64,000 bases of DNA from contig NC_089722.1 of the NCBI RefSeq assembly GCF_035083965.1, positions 26,310,642 through 26,374,641 of the forward strand, given 5' to 3'. Both the position numbers and the translations under genes were made by a program. The notes under the pieces are model-generated. The model did no database searches. It saw nothing but the letters and a program-made list of their open reading frames with translations, and was not told the DNA's origin. The DNA is from Branchiostoma lanceolatum. Its lineage: Eukaryota; Chordata; Leptocardii; Amphioxiformes; Branchiostomatidae. Numbering within the stretch: position 1 is the first letter of the stretch; each line of letters starts with the position of its first letter. Below are positions 12,401 through 33,200 of this stretch, piece after piece.

Positions 12401-13296
12401 GGCTCCACGAGACTTAACGTGTCCGAGTCGGTGACATCCCTCTCTACTTCCTTGTTTGCTGCAAGGACGCATATACTCAAGCACGCGTAATATCGTACAA
12501 ACTCGTCGTCAGAAAACGCGAGCGGAAACAACCACTCCGGGGCCTTGTGGTCCACCATTGCCTTGTGATTGGTCACTCCACCGTACATCGCGCAGTTGGC
12601 GAGTGCCGCGGCACAGTGTCGCAGCGTCCATCTGTCCTTCTCGCGACAATTGCGAATGATCGCGTTAAGTCCGCCCAGCTGTATCACCTTGGTACAGGTG
12701 TCTGCGGAGTGCTTAAACATGTTCTCAAGAAGCCCTGTCCCGATTCGGACCAGATCGGTGTCATCTTGGCTGCACGCTAACTTAACCACGGCTTCAAACC
12801 CCGACTTGACCACACGGTCTCGGTTGTTGGGCGTCAGGATCTGTTCTAAGAGATGTGCGCATTCATATGTCAACTCCTTTTTCCCAGAGGAAGAGATGCA
12901 ATGCTCTAGAAGGTAGTCTAACACCCCATACAGACGAATCGTGTCGCAGAGGCTATAAGCGAGGTCACGACCGTATCCCGGGGTACGCCATGCTTTCTCG
13001 ACAAGCGTGTACATGTCCTTTAGCGCCTGCTTTTGTACGGCTTCGTCGGAGGACTTCAGTTTCTCGATGTGTCCCATTAAGACCGCAGTGTTCTGGTCTA
13101 CCTCGGAGTCCAGGGTTTGAACCTTGCCAGACAGCATGGTGAGTTTGTCCCAGGTTTGAACCCCGTCCTCGGCTAGCTGGATGCCTTCTGCTGCCATGGT
13201 TGAAGCATTGCCCATGTGATTTTCCGTCCTCTTAACGAATCTGCTGCTCAAGTTCCCCAACAAGTTCAACATAACACAAGTCCAAGATCTCTGCAA
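6419..13296 (-). CDS. SARM1: SARM1-like NAD+ hydrolase, 5' portion (ARM and first SAM domain)
   Basis: Three minus-strand coding exons are joined by GT-AG introns: 13296-12214 (361 codons), 7420-7221 and 6541-6419. SARM1 is an autoinhibited NAD+ glycohydrolase and TIR adaptor that drives axon degeneration and tempers Toll signalling. The first exon carries almost the whole Armadillo-repeat region, with family signatures such as LLEQIL..NRDRV, MFKHS..TC, LRHCA.AL.NCA.YGG, EWLFPLAFS and NKEVER. The second completes the ARM (VFYEIGAV) and starts SAM1 (TWLKQIGFGGF). The third gives SAM1 core QVDGDLLLLLTDEQL. The N-terminus (MLNLLGNLSSRFVKR from Met9) could be a mitochondrial signal, so Met9 is an alternative start. 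Exon 3 ends in phase 2; the second SAM and the TIR domain must lie beyond the left edge or be missing. Residues matching human W103, R110, L152, R157 and K193 are present, but H190 is Asn. Confidence 0.93.
8029..8818. mobile_element. TIR element of about 790 bp in SARM1 intron 1
   Basis: Long, nearly perfect inverted repeats of about 46 bp bound the segment. The left arm runs ACATTTGCC..TGCCCAGAAAATGTCTCAGTTTGAATT and then C-rich sequence into CCACCTG; the right arm, read in reverse complement, has the same order. No clear target duplication was found and no transposase frame is visible, so this is probably a non-autonomous DNA transposon. Confidence 0.75.
11876..12076. mobile_element. CTGTA-ended MITE, copy 2 (about 200 bp)
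   Basis: The ends are CTGTAGAAGG on the left and CCCCTTCTACAG on the right, with TA immediately outside both. The interior shares AAATTAAATCCCC near the right end with copy 1 at 1784-2033. It lies in SARM1 intron 1, about 140 bp downstream of the first exon's donor on the minus strand. Confidence 0.75.
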
Positions 13297-13560
13297 CAGC
13301 CAAGTTTATTTGCTCGTAATTCAAAACCCCTTGCGGAGATCTTTGCAATTTCCCGTACGTTTCTAGTTTATATATATACTCACGGTACTAATACCGTTAT
13401 CTGTCATTACACGTTATAGTTTGCCTAACTCCACACAGAAGAGCACTTAAGACCTCAAATTTTCTTTAAGTGCAGCACTGATACCTCAACTGCAGTTACA
13501 AGTGTCAATCGGAGAACTTACGGATTATTCTTCACCAAATGAGCATCGGAAAGTCTGCCG

Positions 13561-13669
13561 ACCCGGAAGTCATCATCAAATAAGCCGCCATGATGGGTGA
13601 ATGTTCTGCGCACGCGCCGTCGCGTCACTTTCACTGGTGGTTTCAAATTACTTTCTCCTCCTGACGTCA
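13561..13669 (-). promoter_or_regulatory. Probable SARM1 promoter: ETS, YY1-like, NRF1-like and CRE motifs
   Basis: About 270-370 bp upstream of the SARM1 start codon are an ETS-type site CCGGAAGT (13563-13570), a GCCGCCATGATGG block resembling a YY1 site, TGCGCACGCGCC resembling an NRF1 site (about 13607-13618) and a palindromic cAMP-response element TGACGTCA (13662-13669). No TATA box is apparent. The cluster is typical of broadly active, TATA-less animal promoters. The role is inferred from motifs and position only. Confidence 0.55.
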
Positions 13670-13810
13670 TCACCTTGCTGGTTGTCCGTTGCCTCTGATG
13701 ATTACAATTATTTATGCTCTCCCAATCAAGTCTTTTGCTGTTGAGTCAAAGATCATCCTATTGAAACTTTTACTCTTTTTAGGTTCAAGTTGTTGGCTGG
13801 CTGGTTCAGG

Positions 13811-13900
13811 GTTGGTTGGTTGGTTGGTTGATTGATTGATTGACCTTGATTGGTTGATTGATCATGATTGATTGATTGATTGATGATCGTTGATTGATTG
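13811..13900. repeat. (TTGG)n/(TTGA)n microsatellite
   Basis: Imperfect run of GGTT followed by GATT 4-mers with two short interruptions. Confidence 0.85.
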
Positions 13901-14328
13901 GGCGGTATTGTCGGAGCAAGGAGGGTCTGTCAGAGAATAACAAATACTATTCTCCCAGCAGAGGCTTCGATCGAGAGGGACAGTTTTGTCCGGGATTTTT
14001 TACGTCCCTCTCCTCTCGTGAAGAAATACGTGTACGTCGTGTAACGTATTTTTAACTTCCTTGCGTTAGCCAAATAAAATTTTATAGAATTCTATATAAC
14101 GTTAATGACGTCCTTGCGTTGGATCAAGGAGCCTTGTCTTTGATGAGTCTTTGATTTAATGAAATACGATGTTGTTTTGTTTTGATGTTATAATCAGGCC
14201 AATTGGCAATACGATGGAACGGATAGATTTGGGGACATTTTAGAGAGAAAATACTTATCACAAATCAACCATCAACTGTGACCCACTCATGGAATTCGAA
14301 CCCTCTCACTAGTACTGTTGTAATAACT

Positions 14329-14410
14329 CTCCAAGCAGAGGTCGGTGGGGGAAGATCATGATCTTATCATATGTCCCGTTTCCTTCCCAACAAGGTTGGT
14401 GGGGACGGCG
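14329..14410 (+). repeat. CTCTCCAAGCAGAGG family, copy 1
   Basis: Starts with AACTCTCCAAGCAGAGGT and continues GGTGGGGGAAGAT, then a segment rich in TCCC and GGTGGGGAC. The same order is found at 28872-28965. The 15-bp core is also the terminal inverted repeat of the small element at 47508-47657. Confidence 0.55.
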
Positions 14411-14550
14411 GGAAAAACGACGCAGGTTGTATGAGTCTTTTATGATAAAGATTTTATCGATGGTCACAATATTCCCACCAAATTAAACTCTACTTGAAAA
14501 GTACTCACTTTGAGAACGTAAAATGTAGCTTCGTGGGCTGAATTGAATAG

Positions 14551-14612
14551 ATGAACGTCATGGACGGAAGCGACTCATTTTATGAACGTCATGGACGGAA
14601 GCGACTCATTTT
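14551..14612. repeat. 31-bp exact tandem duplication
   Basis: Two adjacent copies of a 31-bp unit beginning ATGAACGTCATGGACGGAAG and ending CGACTCATTTT. The copies are identical by eye, suggesting a recent duplication. Confidence 0.9.
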
Positions 14613-15008
14613 ATGCACAAGTGAGACAAACCAATGTTTACCTCCTTGGTAATCGCTCCTTCATCTCGAGAAGTGACTGACCAGAAGCGCTGCCTAGTGA
14701 GCAGAAGACAAACTGCAGCCTAGGAGTTGGGATACGGGCCAGCAGGCTATGAATACTGTCTCACAATCTCAATGTCTCCCTTAGGAAAAAAAATTAAATG
14801 AAGTGAATCTTAATCTTTTTCCATAACCAAAACATCTCATAGTTTCTACAGAAAGAACATCATAGCTGTGTATAATACTTGTCATGTAATCATCATCATA
14901 TCTTGCCACTCCAGTTCTGGATCCATTGAGGGTCTGTCATGTATTGATGGATTTGATGAAGAATTTCACTTAAAAAGAGACAAGTGCTTAGTTTCATAGT
15001 TTGCAACT

Positions 15009-15014
15009 TTTATT
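15009..15014 (-). promoter_or_regulatory. Candidate HPD polyadenylation signal
   Basis: AATAAA on the minus strand, about 860 nt past the HPD stop codon. A second AATAAA lies at 15092-15097. No closer canonical hexamer was seen, so the HPD 3' untranslated region may be roughly 780-880 nt. Confidence 0.35.
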
Positions 15015-15870
15015 GGTGGCAAAGATCTTTCTGCTCACATGATCCAACTACGCAAATGTACTCTGCCATGTAGTATGATGTACAGTAAAGTTTATTTGAG
15101 GATTCATAGTGCATGAAATGACAGTCACCACTCTACATACCTTTTGTACATTCTAACAATGTTGTATGCACACTACATGCATATAGGAGTTATTAGTGTA
15201 CATGTATGTGTTTAAAAACAAAAACATATCTTTGTAACACTGACCATTAAAGTTCTTTCACCTCAGTACAATATGGTCATTTTGAATACTCCCTTTGCTA
15301 ATTTTCCCAACCATCATCTTCATGGTGTCAACCAAGTTAATACAATTACAAGAAAACACACGTTAAACATAAAAGGCCTAATTCCTTTCTTAAATCTTAA
15401 CATCACATTTGCAACTTAATATAGAATAAAAGGAGATACCCAAAGAAAGACATTAAGTTCAAACCAATCACAACTCTTCAGCACACTCATTGTCACCCAT
15501 ACTAAGTCTCTAATGTAGATATATTTTTGACCAATCAAAGTTGATCACACATCATTGTCTAGATCTACTCCAACTCAAATTAGCAAGAACGCACACGATT
15601 GGATACCCATACAGGTACGTACACTGAAAACTACATTTCATAATATTTTCTTGATAGTGTGTGGCTTTAGTCTGCAAGGTACTGTATTTTCACTACATCT
15701 CTAAAACACACCCATGTCAATCAGACTGCCAATCACAGCCAACTATAAGCTGATTGGCTGGTCCTTCATGTTGTTTTCTACGTACTAGATATGTTTAGTC
15801 TGATAGTCTTTTTTGCTTGTTTCGGGGACCCACACCGAGGAGGATTGTGGGTAAGGAGAGGGCGTGGTCC

Positions 15871-26148
<10,278 letters not shown>

Positions 26149-26151
<3 letters not shown>

Positions 26152-26215
26152 GTTGTTTGCCCTTGTGGCGGTGACAAGAATGGCGGCGTCTAGGGGTGTC
26201 ACGTGATGGACTATT
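26149..26215 (-). promoter_or_regulatory. HPD first exon and proximal promoter region
   Basis: The initiator ATG is followed at once by a donor (ATG then GTAAGAT). Upstream on the minus strand are GTCACGTGAT at 26198-26207, containing the USF/bHLH-type E-box CACGTG, and AGAATGGCGGC on the plus strand at about 26177-26187, resembling a YY1 site. The transcription start is not known. The motifs are seen; the function is inferred. Confidence 0.4.
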
Positions 26216-29200
26216 CCAGAAAGGTAGAATTGTGATGTCACATTATGGCATTTATCTTTAATAATATCCCATATTAACGTAAAACAATTATCATTATACT
26301 GTTGTCTTCTTGCAAATTATGTGTTGCTACCGCTGTTTGTATCTATTCAAATAAGAGGAGACATATCGGCACCCCTATATGTCAATGGCATAGTCTGTAA
26401 AGATCGAAGGGTTAACCGGGTGTCTAGCACGCGCGTAGTGACGTAGGCATGGAAAAGTGCGACAGGTGGAACAACTTCATTTGCCGCTAAAATTATAATG
26501 GATCGACAGTAACAAATGGTTCTTTTTTGTCGATAGGCATTCGACCTCGCACACCAATTGCTCGAGAATCTGTGCGGACAAAGTTGAAATCTGGACAAAG
26601 CAGACGCCTTTAATAGATTTTCCTTTGAACAATGAGTAGACAACTATCAAATTGTAACATTAGAACAGGAGTCAAACAACCCTTTTGGCTTCGTCACAGA
26701 AAAAACGCAAAGGGAATGGTGGATCTGCCGCAGGCTGCACCAAATAGGGTAAGAAATGCATGAACACAGTGTTCTCGACATTGTTGCTGCATTTTACATT
26801 TAGACTGCTAGGCGACGCTGTTGCGCCGTGCTGTAAAAGAAACCTACGGGCGTCGACCTTCAAATTATACAATTTACAAACGTACGCCGTCGAAAGATGT
26901 TAAAGCGAAGTAGACCAACTTTGATTTGCACTGGAGGATGATATAGATACTTTTGACTTAGAGCAGAACATGACACATAGAAAATAAGATACAATAACTA
27001 ATCAATCTAGAAAGATGCAGGCTCGTAATGATAACGGTTATATTTCTTGAAAATTCAAGATAGACAGATGTTCAATTTTTGTTTAGTAATATATATAATG
27101 AAGTTTGGTAATATCAATGATGCAATGTGTACAAGAAGTCACGAATACCAATCATTTGTTGCATAAATAATCAAAGTTCTTCCCTTTCTATCTACAACTT
27201 ACTGTAGTGACTCTTATGGAAAAGCTGGTTACGTTTAGCTTTGCTGAATTTACACAGAACTACATCTAAAACTCAGACATGATCGAATCTACACAACCTA
27301 ACCCCCATCGTGTCGCCTCTACCGTCCGTCCAGACTCTACATATTTTCACTCCTTCTATCAACTTGTTGATCGTCCCCGGAAGGTTTTTACAAACCTCTC
27401 CCCTTCCAACAACCGACATATGTCTGTCCTAAGTGTTTTGACCCCTGACCCCCCAATATTTATCTATCTCCCGTTTCTCCTCCCCTGTCCAAGTGACGGA
27501 GTATATTAAAGGTCTCCCACCTAGCGCGATCGGATCAGGACCATTTGATGATTGCACCCTTTGAGCCCCGCCCGCTCTAATGAAAACCAAAACCCAGCTT
27601 GTGATAATTAGGAGCAGAAAAGTCGGCGCCGCAGATTCCTGGCAACCGTCCTGACGAAATGTTGACGAAAAAGTGATATATTATTTTTCTCCCAGTCGTA
27701 AACAGTGCGAGGCACATGTACAGTAGAGTGCCACTGGGGACAGTAGTGTTTATTCAACCATTAAAGCGATAAAACTAAAAGAAGACGACAGTGACTTCCT
27801 TACACTGGTGTGAATGGAATCAAAACTCCTGTTCTTTTACTCTATGATTACTAAAAAGCCAAAAATGTCTATTAACTGCTAATAATCCTCTTCTGCATTT
27901 AATAAGCGTACATTTTTCTGTGATGTTTTAGTCTCGATCTGTTTGAAATAATAGGATCATGTTTGAAATTGATATGGCAAAAGTACACTTGGCAACATTA
28001 TACATCTTTGCAAATATTTACATATATATAAATGTCCCTACCATAGAAATGATACGACTGACCTATGATATCGACCTGGACTTCTCTCTCGCACTCACAG
28101 CTTCGAAGAGAAATATATAGAGATACAATGGACACATAAACAGCCAGCTTTCTTAATCTATTGATGAAAGTCACTTTAATTTCAGAGTAAAGGCTCAACA
28201 TTTGTTGTAAAACATATACATGGCGCTGTCAGTACCTCACGAACTGATGAATTGGTGATTACAAATGCAAGACGTCTAACCTTTATTTACAATTTTACAT
28301 GTATCTATCTTTCGGATGACGTAGACATGAATTCCAAAATGGCGCCGTTACCACTAGTCGCGTATATAAAACTCATCCAAAGTGATGTTTATGAAAACGT
28401 TTTGTCTACCATGTCTGTCATGAGAGAACACAACATTCGTGTTTCGTTATTTCTTTGGCGGTGAGTTTTTGCGGAAATACATACTGAAAATTATACCAAT
28501 GTCAATTAATGCTAAACGCTATGTACCAGTATTGTATTCAACACATATATGTACATCGTCACATATAAAGGAATAGTTTTGTTAAGAATCTGAGCGTAGT
28601 AGTGTTAAATATTGGACATAAATTTATGACAAGTGACGAACGCGGAGCTGTACTATAACGTTATACGCAATATCAATATTTATTAGTTCTATGTACAAGC
28701 TAAAATTGTAATACTGTCGAAATTCTTCTATCAACGATTTTCTGTCAGCAGCACGAGAAAATAACAACTCTTTTAAAAGCTATACATAATCATATAGTTA
28801 CTAGTACCATTATTACTCGGTCGAAACTTGAACGCTATACAGTTGGATATACAACAGAACATGCGTACCACTACTCTCCAAGCAGAGGTTAGTGGGGAAG
28901 ATTGTGACGTTTTTATCTATCCTATGCCCCGATTATTTGTCGGCTCTTCCCGGTGGGGACTGGAGTTCAGCTTGTTCGAATCACCAAATCTCACGGTCTA
29001 GACAATTTATCTATGAATTATATTGAGATTCTAAACTTTTCAGATCGATTTTAACAAAATGAATGACACAAAATGACCGACAGATACTATTTGCCTAAAC
29101 ATTTCTTTCTAAAAAATTGGACAGTTTAATGTGAGCGTTTTTCTGGCTCAAATGATACTATTTTTCTGGTAAATGGACTCTTTCCCAGCGTTCCTTTACC

Positions 29201-30239
29201 GTACATCATACAATTAACGCTACCATTGCGTACTGGCGTAGAAGACCTTCTGGGAATACAGTACATAGTCCTAATTGAATGAAGGCAAGCATATCCATAC
29301 CCTGCAGCCTGACATGGAATGGTTTTAATTAAATCCGAAGTCCCGAGCTGCGTTTGCAGGGGAAACGTTGCTATTGGCAAGTGGCACGAATCCAAACATT
29401 CGTTTTCTTGACAAGAAGCACTCCTTTCTTTCTCCTTCCTCCCGTATCGTGTGCGACTTCCTCTGTGGCCCAGAACAGTAGCGTCGAGTTTCAAAACAAC
29501 CCCGGTCAAGTTCGCGACACTGTGGGTGGCCCGTAACTCCCCAAACCAAAACTATTCTTACACATAAGTCTTCTATTTCCCAATTTCTGCCAACCTGTCC
29601 GATAGAAGGAGTGCAATAATCTATCGCCAGTTCGGACATTTTTGGAGGTTACAAATTGTTCTTTTTTCATACATATACGTGCCTTTTTACCCGCTAGTCC
29701 GTGTGCACAGTTAAATGCTGTTTAGCCGACCTGCATAAGAGGATTTGCAATTTCAACCACTAATCCAGTCAAAACTAAAGAGGACGAATTTTGTGGTCGT
29801 TCCGTTGTAATTTGCCGTCTGTATTTTTATCTAAAGAATTTGTACATGTTTCAAACTATCAACGACAGTGATGAGTTTAATTACAATGATAATGAAGGCA
29901 TTCTAACCCCACCGTCTCAATCAATGGTAAGAACAAGAGTAGCAAATTTGTTAGACCCCTGTTTTAAACAGATAACGCGAAAAAATGTGATTGAAAAATG
30001 TCCATGTACTTTCAACTCATAATTCTAACGATGTAACAATCTAAAATCTACTATATGTCACGTGTGATTAGAGACATGTACAAAGTAACTGCATATGAGC
30101 AATGATTCCCTTTCGCACAACAAAACGTTATCGTCCCAATACTTTATACAGGTATTATGTCATATTTCTATTGATTTGTAAATTTCTTAGAGTAACATTT
30201 ACGTTGATCTTGAAATGAGAGTGAATATAACATTCTCTT
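26216..30239. other. Spacer between HPD 5' end and MMP 3' end
   Basis: Several short reading frames on both strands lack recognisable motifs. The stretch holds one CTCTCCAAGCAGAGG-type repeat (28872-28965) and, near 30240, the MMP 3' untranslated region. A minus-strand ATTAAA at 29876-29881 is a possible polyadenylation signal for the MMP. No gene is supported. Confidence 0.5.
28872..28965 (+). repeat. CTCTCCAAGCAGAGG family, copy 2
   Basis: Begins TACTCTCCAAGCAGAGGTT and continues AGTGGGGAAGATTGTGA and then CCGGTGGGGAC, in the same order as the copy starting at 14329. Confidence 0.55.
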
Positions 30240-33200
30240 TCAAGGGTCCGCCCGTGCACACCCCATCCAGGCCTGCGCCTTTGACCTCGGGTAACCCCTG
30301 GCTTTCCTCCTCATGACGTCATCGAACCTCCAGTACCGATCTCCCTTGAAGAAATACGTCCGTCCGTTCCTCCATTGGAGCGCAGCGTTGATGTTGTTAG
30401 CGATCCCCAGCCATGTGGCGCGAATTTTCCGCGGGAAGCCCGGGTCCGCTCTCTCCGTGACCTCGTTGAACTGCCAGAATTCCGAGCCCTTGAAGATGTA
30501 GACCTGTCCGTTCCCTCCCCACACGAAGGCGGCGTCTGGTTTGGCAGGAAGGCCCGTCCGCGCCGTCGACTTCGGGTAGCCTTCGTCCAGCGTGAAGCCG
30601 TCAAATCTCCACAGCTTACGGCCTTGAATTTGGGGGAAAGATACGAGAAAAATTAACACGTCACAGCTTCAATAGCTTTCTCATCAAACTTGTACAACTT
30701 CGAAAGATCTGCAGATACTAGATCTAGAAGCAAAATCGCACAGTTTGTTCCAGAAACCATACTAGTACGTTTTGTATTCTTGTTTTCCACCGAGTCTGTC
30801 ACCATATATCATTGTAATTGTCCAATAAAGTGTGCGTAACGATATAATAACATTACTACCATTCAATGTTTTCCACCCGGATAAGTAGATTGCCAAGCTA
30901 ACGAGGCAGGCGCCATTGTCACAGGGAAACGCCCCGCCGAAATGTCGTCTGCCTCGCGACCACCTCTGTCATCTTCCATTAGACACACCACATTACCGTG
31001 GCTTCATTTTGCGTGTTGGCAGAAGCCCGCGGGTTTTCTCATAGGTACAAGTGCACGGTGGATGGGAACTCCTTATCCAGACCCCATCTGCCCTGCAACT
31101 TGACCCGCCCGCTAGGGGGCATGACAGCGCGGCCAAGGCTGTAATATTCGATTTACGTCTTACCGGTTTGACGAGCGCAGCTGGGCGCAAGGGCGATACG
31201 GGATTGAGAAATAGGAACATGTTTCAGTATGAGAGAGTGCCATGTGGCTATGTTTCACGAAACAAGAACTATGACTTCTATTCTATCACTTCTGTCTTGT
31301 GAGTTCTTTTAAAATTTACGACCAGACCAAGCATGCAAAGAGGGCATGTATGTATTATACTACGGGTCTTGGAAAAGAAATAGGGGGGGGGGGGCATGAG
31401 CCCAGGACGCTCTCTGCATCATAACTGTCATTTCCGTCTGCTAGTACTGTGTACATGCGTGGTACCAGGTAACAATAGACCGATCCCCTAGCCCTGGCCA
31501 TCCTTCAAAACGTATACCAAAGTTGTTAGAAAATGACGAGCATACAGCCATCCCCTCATTGGTTAAACTGCTGATCATGATTGACAGGATATCAGTCTAT
31601 CGTTATATCCGAGCAACCGAACAAACGTACCTCTGAAGAAGTATGTTTTATTGGTGTAGATTGAGGTGAAGGCGGCGTCTATGTGCCCCTTCAGACCCGG
31701 CCATTGTTTCCTGATCATCTTCGGGTAGCCAAAGGAGATGCCGTCATCGTCGATCAGCCAAAAGTGTTTGTCGCGGAAGGCAAATGTTTGTCCTTGTTTA
31801 CCTGAAGAAATATTATTGTCAACAACAAACCCAGTTAGCAAAACAACTGCAAGAATGTGAATATGGAAAAAGCAGTGCCTAGACATGTTAAAAGACGGAC
31901 AGCTAGAAATTGAGGCCTTTCAGTTAGAAAATAAGCTGGTTCACAGCTCTAAGTGCGCATGTGCAATCGTGATGCATTGTGGTCTAAGGCCATAGTCCCC
32001 TAGCTATACTTTGTCTACATGCCACAACTGCAATGCACATGCTAACTTGAAACTGAAAACTGGCTTATTGGTTGGACATGTCGAAGCAAGGTCAGAAGAT
32101 GTACCTAAAAAGATGGCGTCGAATTTGGCCTTGCAGCCGTTGGGAGCTCTCTTGCGCTTGCGCGGTGGACGCAGGTGCGGTTTGATGGAGTTGGTCCCGT
32201 CGTTCAGTGGCGGGGTGGGGCCGGCAGGGGGCAGGTAGTTAGCGGAGTACCTGTCGGCGTCCACTTTACCTGCAGAATTAAACAAGACGTGCATGGACGA
32301 AACTTTGAAAAATGATGAGGGGGTACGAACTTTGTGACGTTTAGGACCGCATGCCTTATGTCGAGTGTGGTCATACAAGATGTCTCAAACATGTACAAAT
32401 GTATAAGTTTCTCAAGCTCAATATCATAACAACGGTTCGCAACAGTACCATCCCTGAGGTGTCGCCAAAAATAAATGAGTCTTTACCATACAGCTGCTGA
32501 ATTGCCATGACGTCATCAAATGGCATCACAAAGTCGGTTTTGTAGTCTTGGTAGTACGGCGACATGAGGGACTCCTCTACGTTAGAGTGGGCCAGTCCTA
32601 GGGTGTGGCCAAACTCGTGGGCGGCCACCATAAACAGGTTCTTTCCGTCCTTCCCCTCACTGGTCCATTTCTCCTCGTCATCAAAGTGGGCGTGGCCATT
32701 TGTCGGGAAGAAGGCGTGGCCGAGAATGCCACCTGTCAATCAAAACCGGTGTATCATAAGAATATTGTCCGCTATGGGAAAATTCGTACTTAGATTTCGA
32801 ATGAAACAACGAATACTGTTAGGCTAGAGCAAAACTGCAACAGAAAAGACCCAATATCATTTATCGGTACGTTTTTCTACAGACATAAAAACTCACAGGA
32901 ATGAAAATTCTACCCCCTCCGCCATCGGAATGATTTCAAAAACCTACCGGGGCCATCGAATGCATTCTCCGGGCCGTCCGTATGCTCTCCCCGTGCGAAG
33001 TAAATGTACAGGTCCGCCCAACCATCCCGCTTCTCTTCAAACGTCAGAGGAGAAACTTCTGCCCATACCTGCAAATAGATAAAAACACGTGCTTTCTAAC
33101 AGCTGACGTGATTCTTATACAGCAAGTGGAAACATAGGCTCGAGGCTGAACGATTACGCACACACACACATGCACTCTCACACGTAGACACCCTCAAATA

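Larger units (their letters stand above)
13297..15870. other. Spacer between SARM1 5' end and HPD 3' end
   Basis: Contains the probable SARM1 promoter and 5' leader (13297-13669), a TTGA/TTGG microsatellite (13811-13900), one isolated CTCTCCAAGCAGAGG end (around 14329) followed by sequence shared with 28872 onward, a 31-bp tandem duplication (14551-14612) and the HPD 3' untranslated region (below 15870). No further gene was recognised. Confidence 0.6.

Noticed and set aside
12203..13142. Several plus-strand frames opposite the SARM1 first exon
   Set aside because: They are antisense shadows of a conserved coding exon; none has a family motif.
30311..30656. Overlapping frames around the MMP last exon on both strands
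   Set aside because: Only the minus-strand frame carrying the hemopexin repeats is supported; the others are out-of-frame shadows with biased composition.
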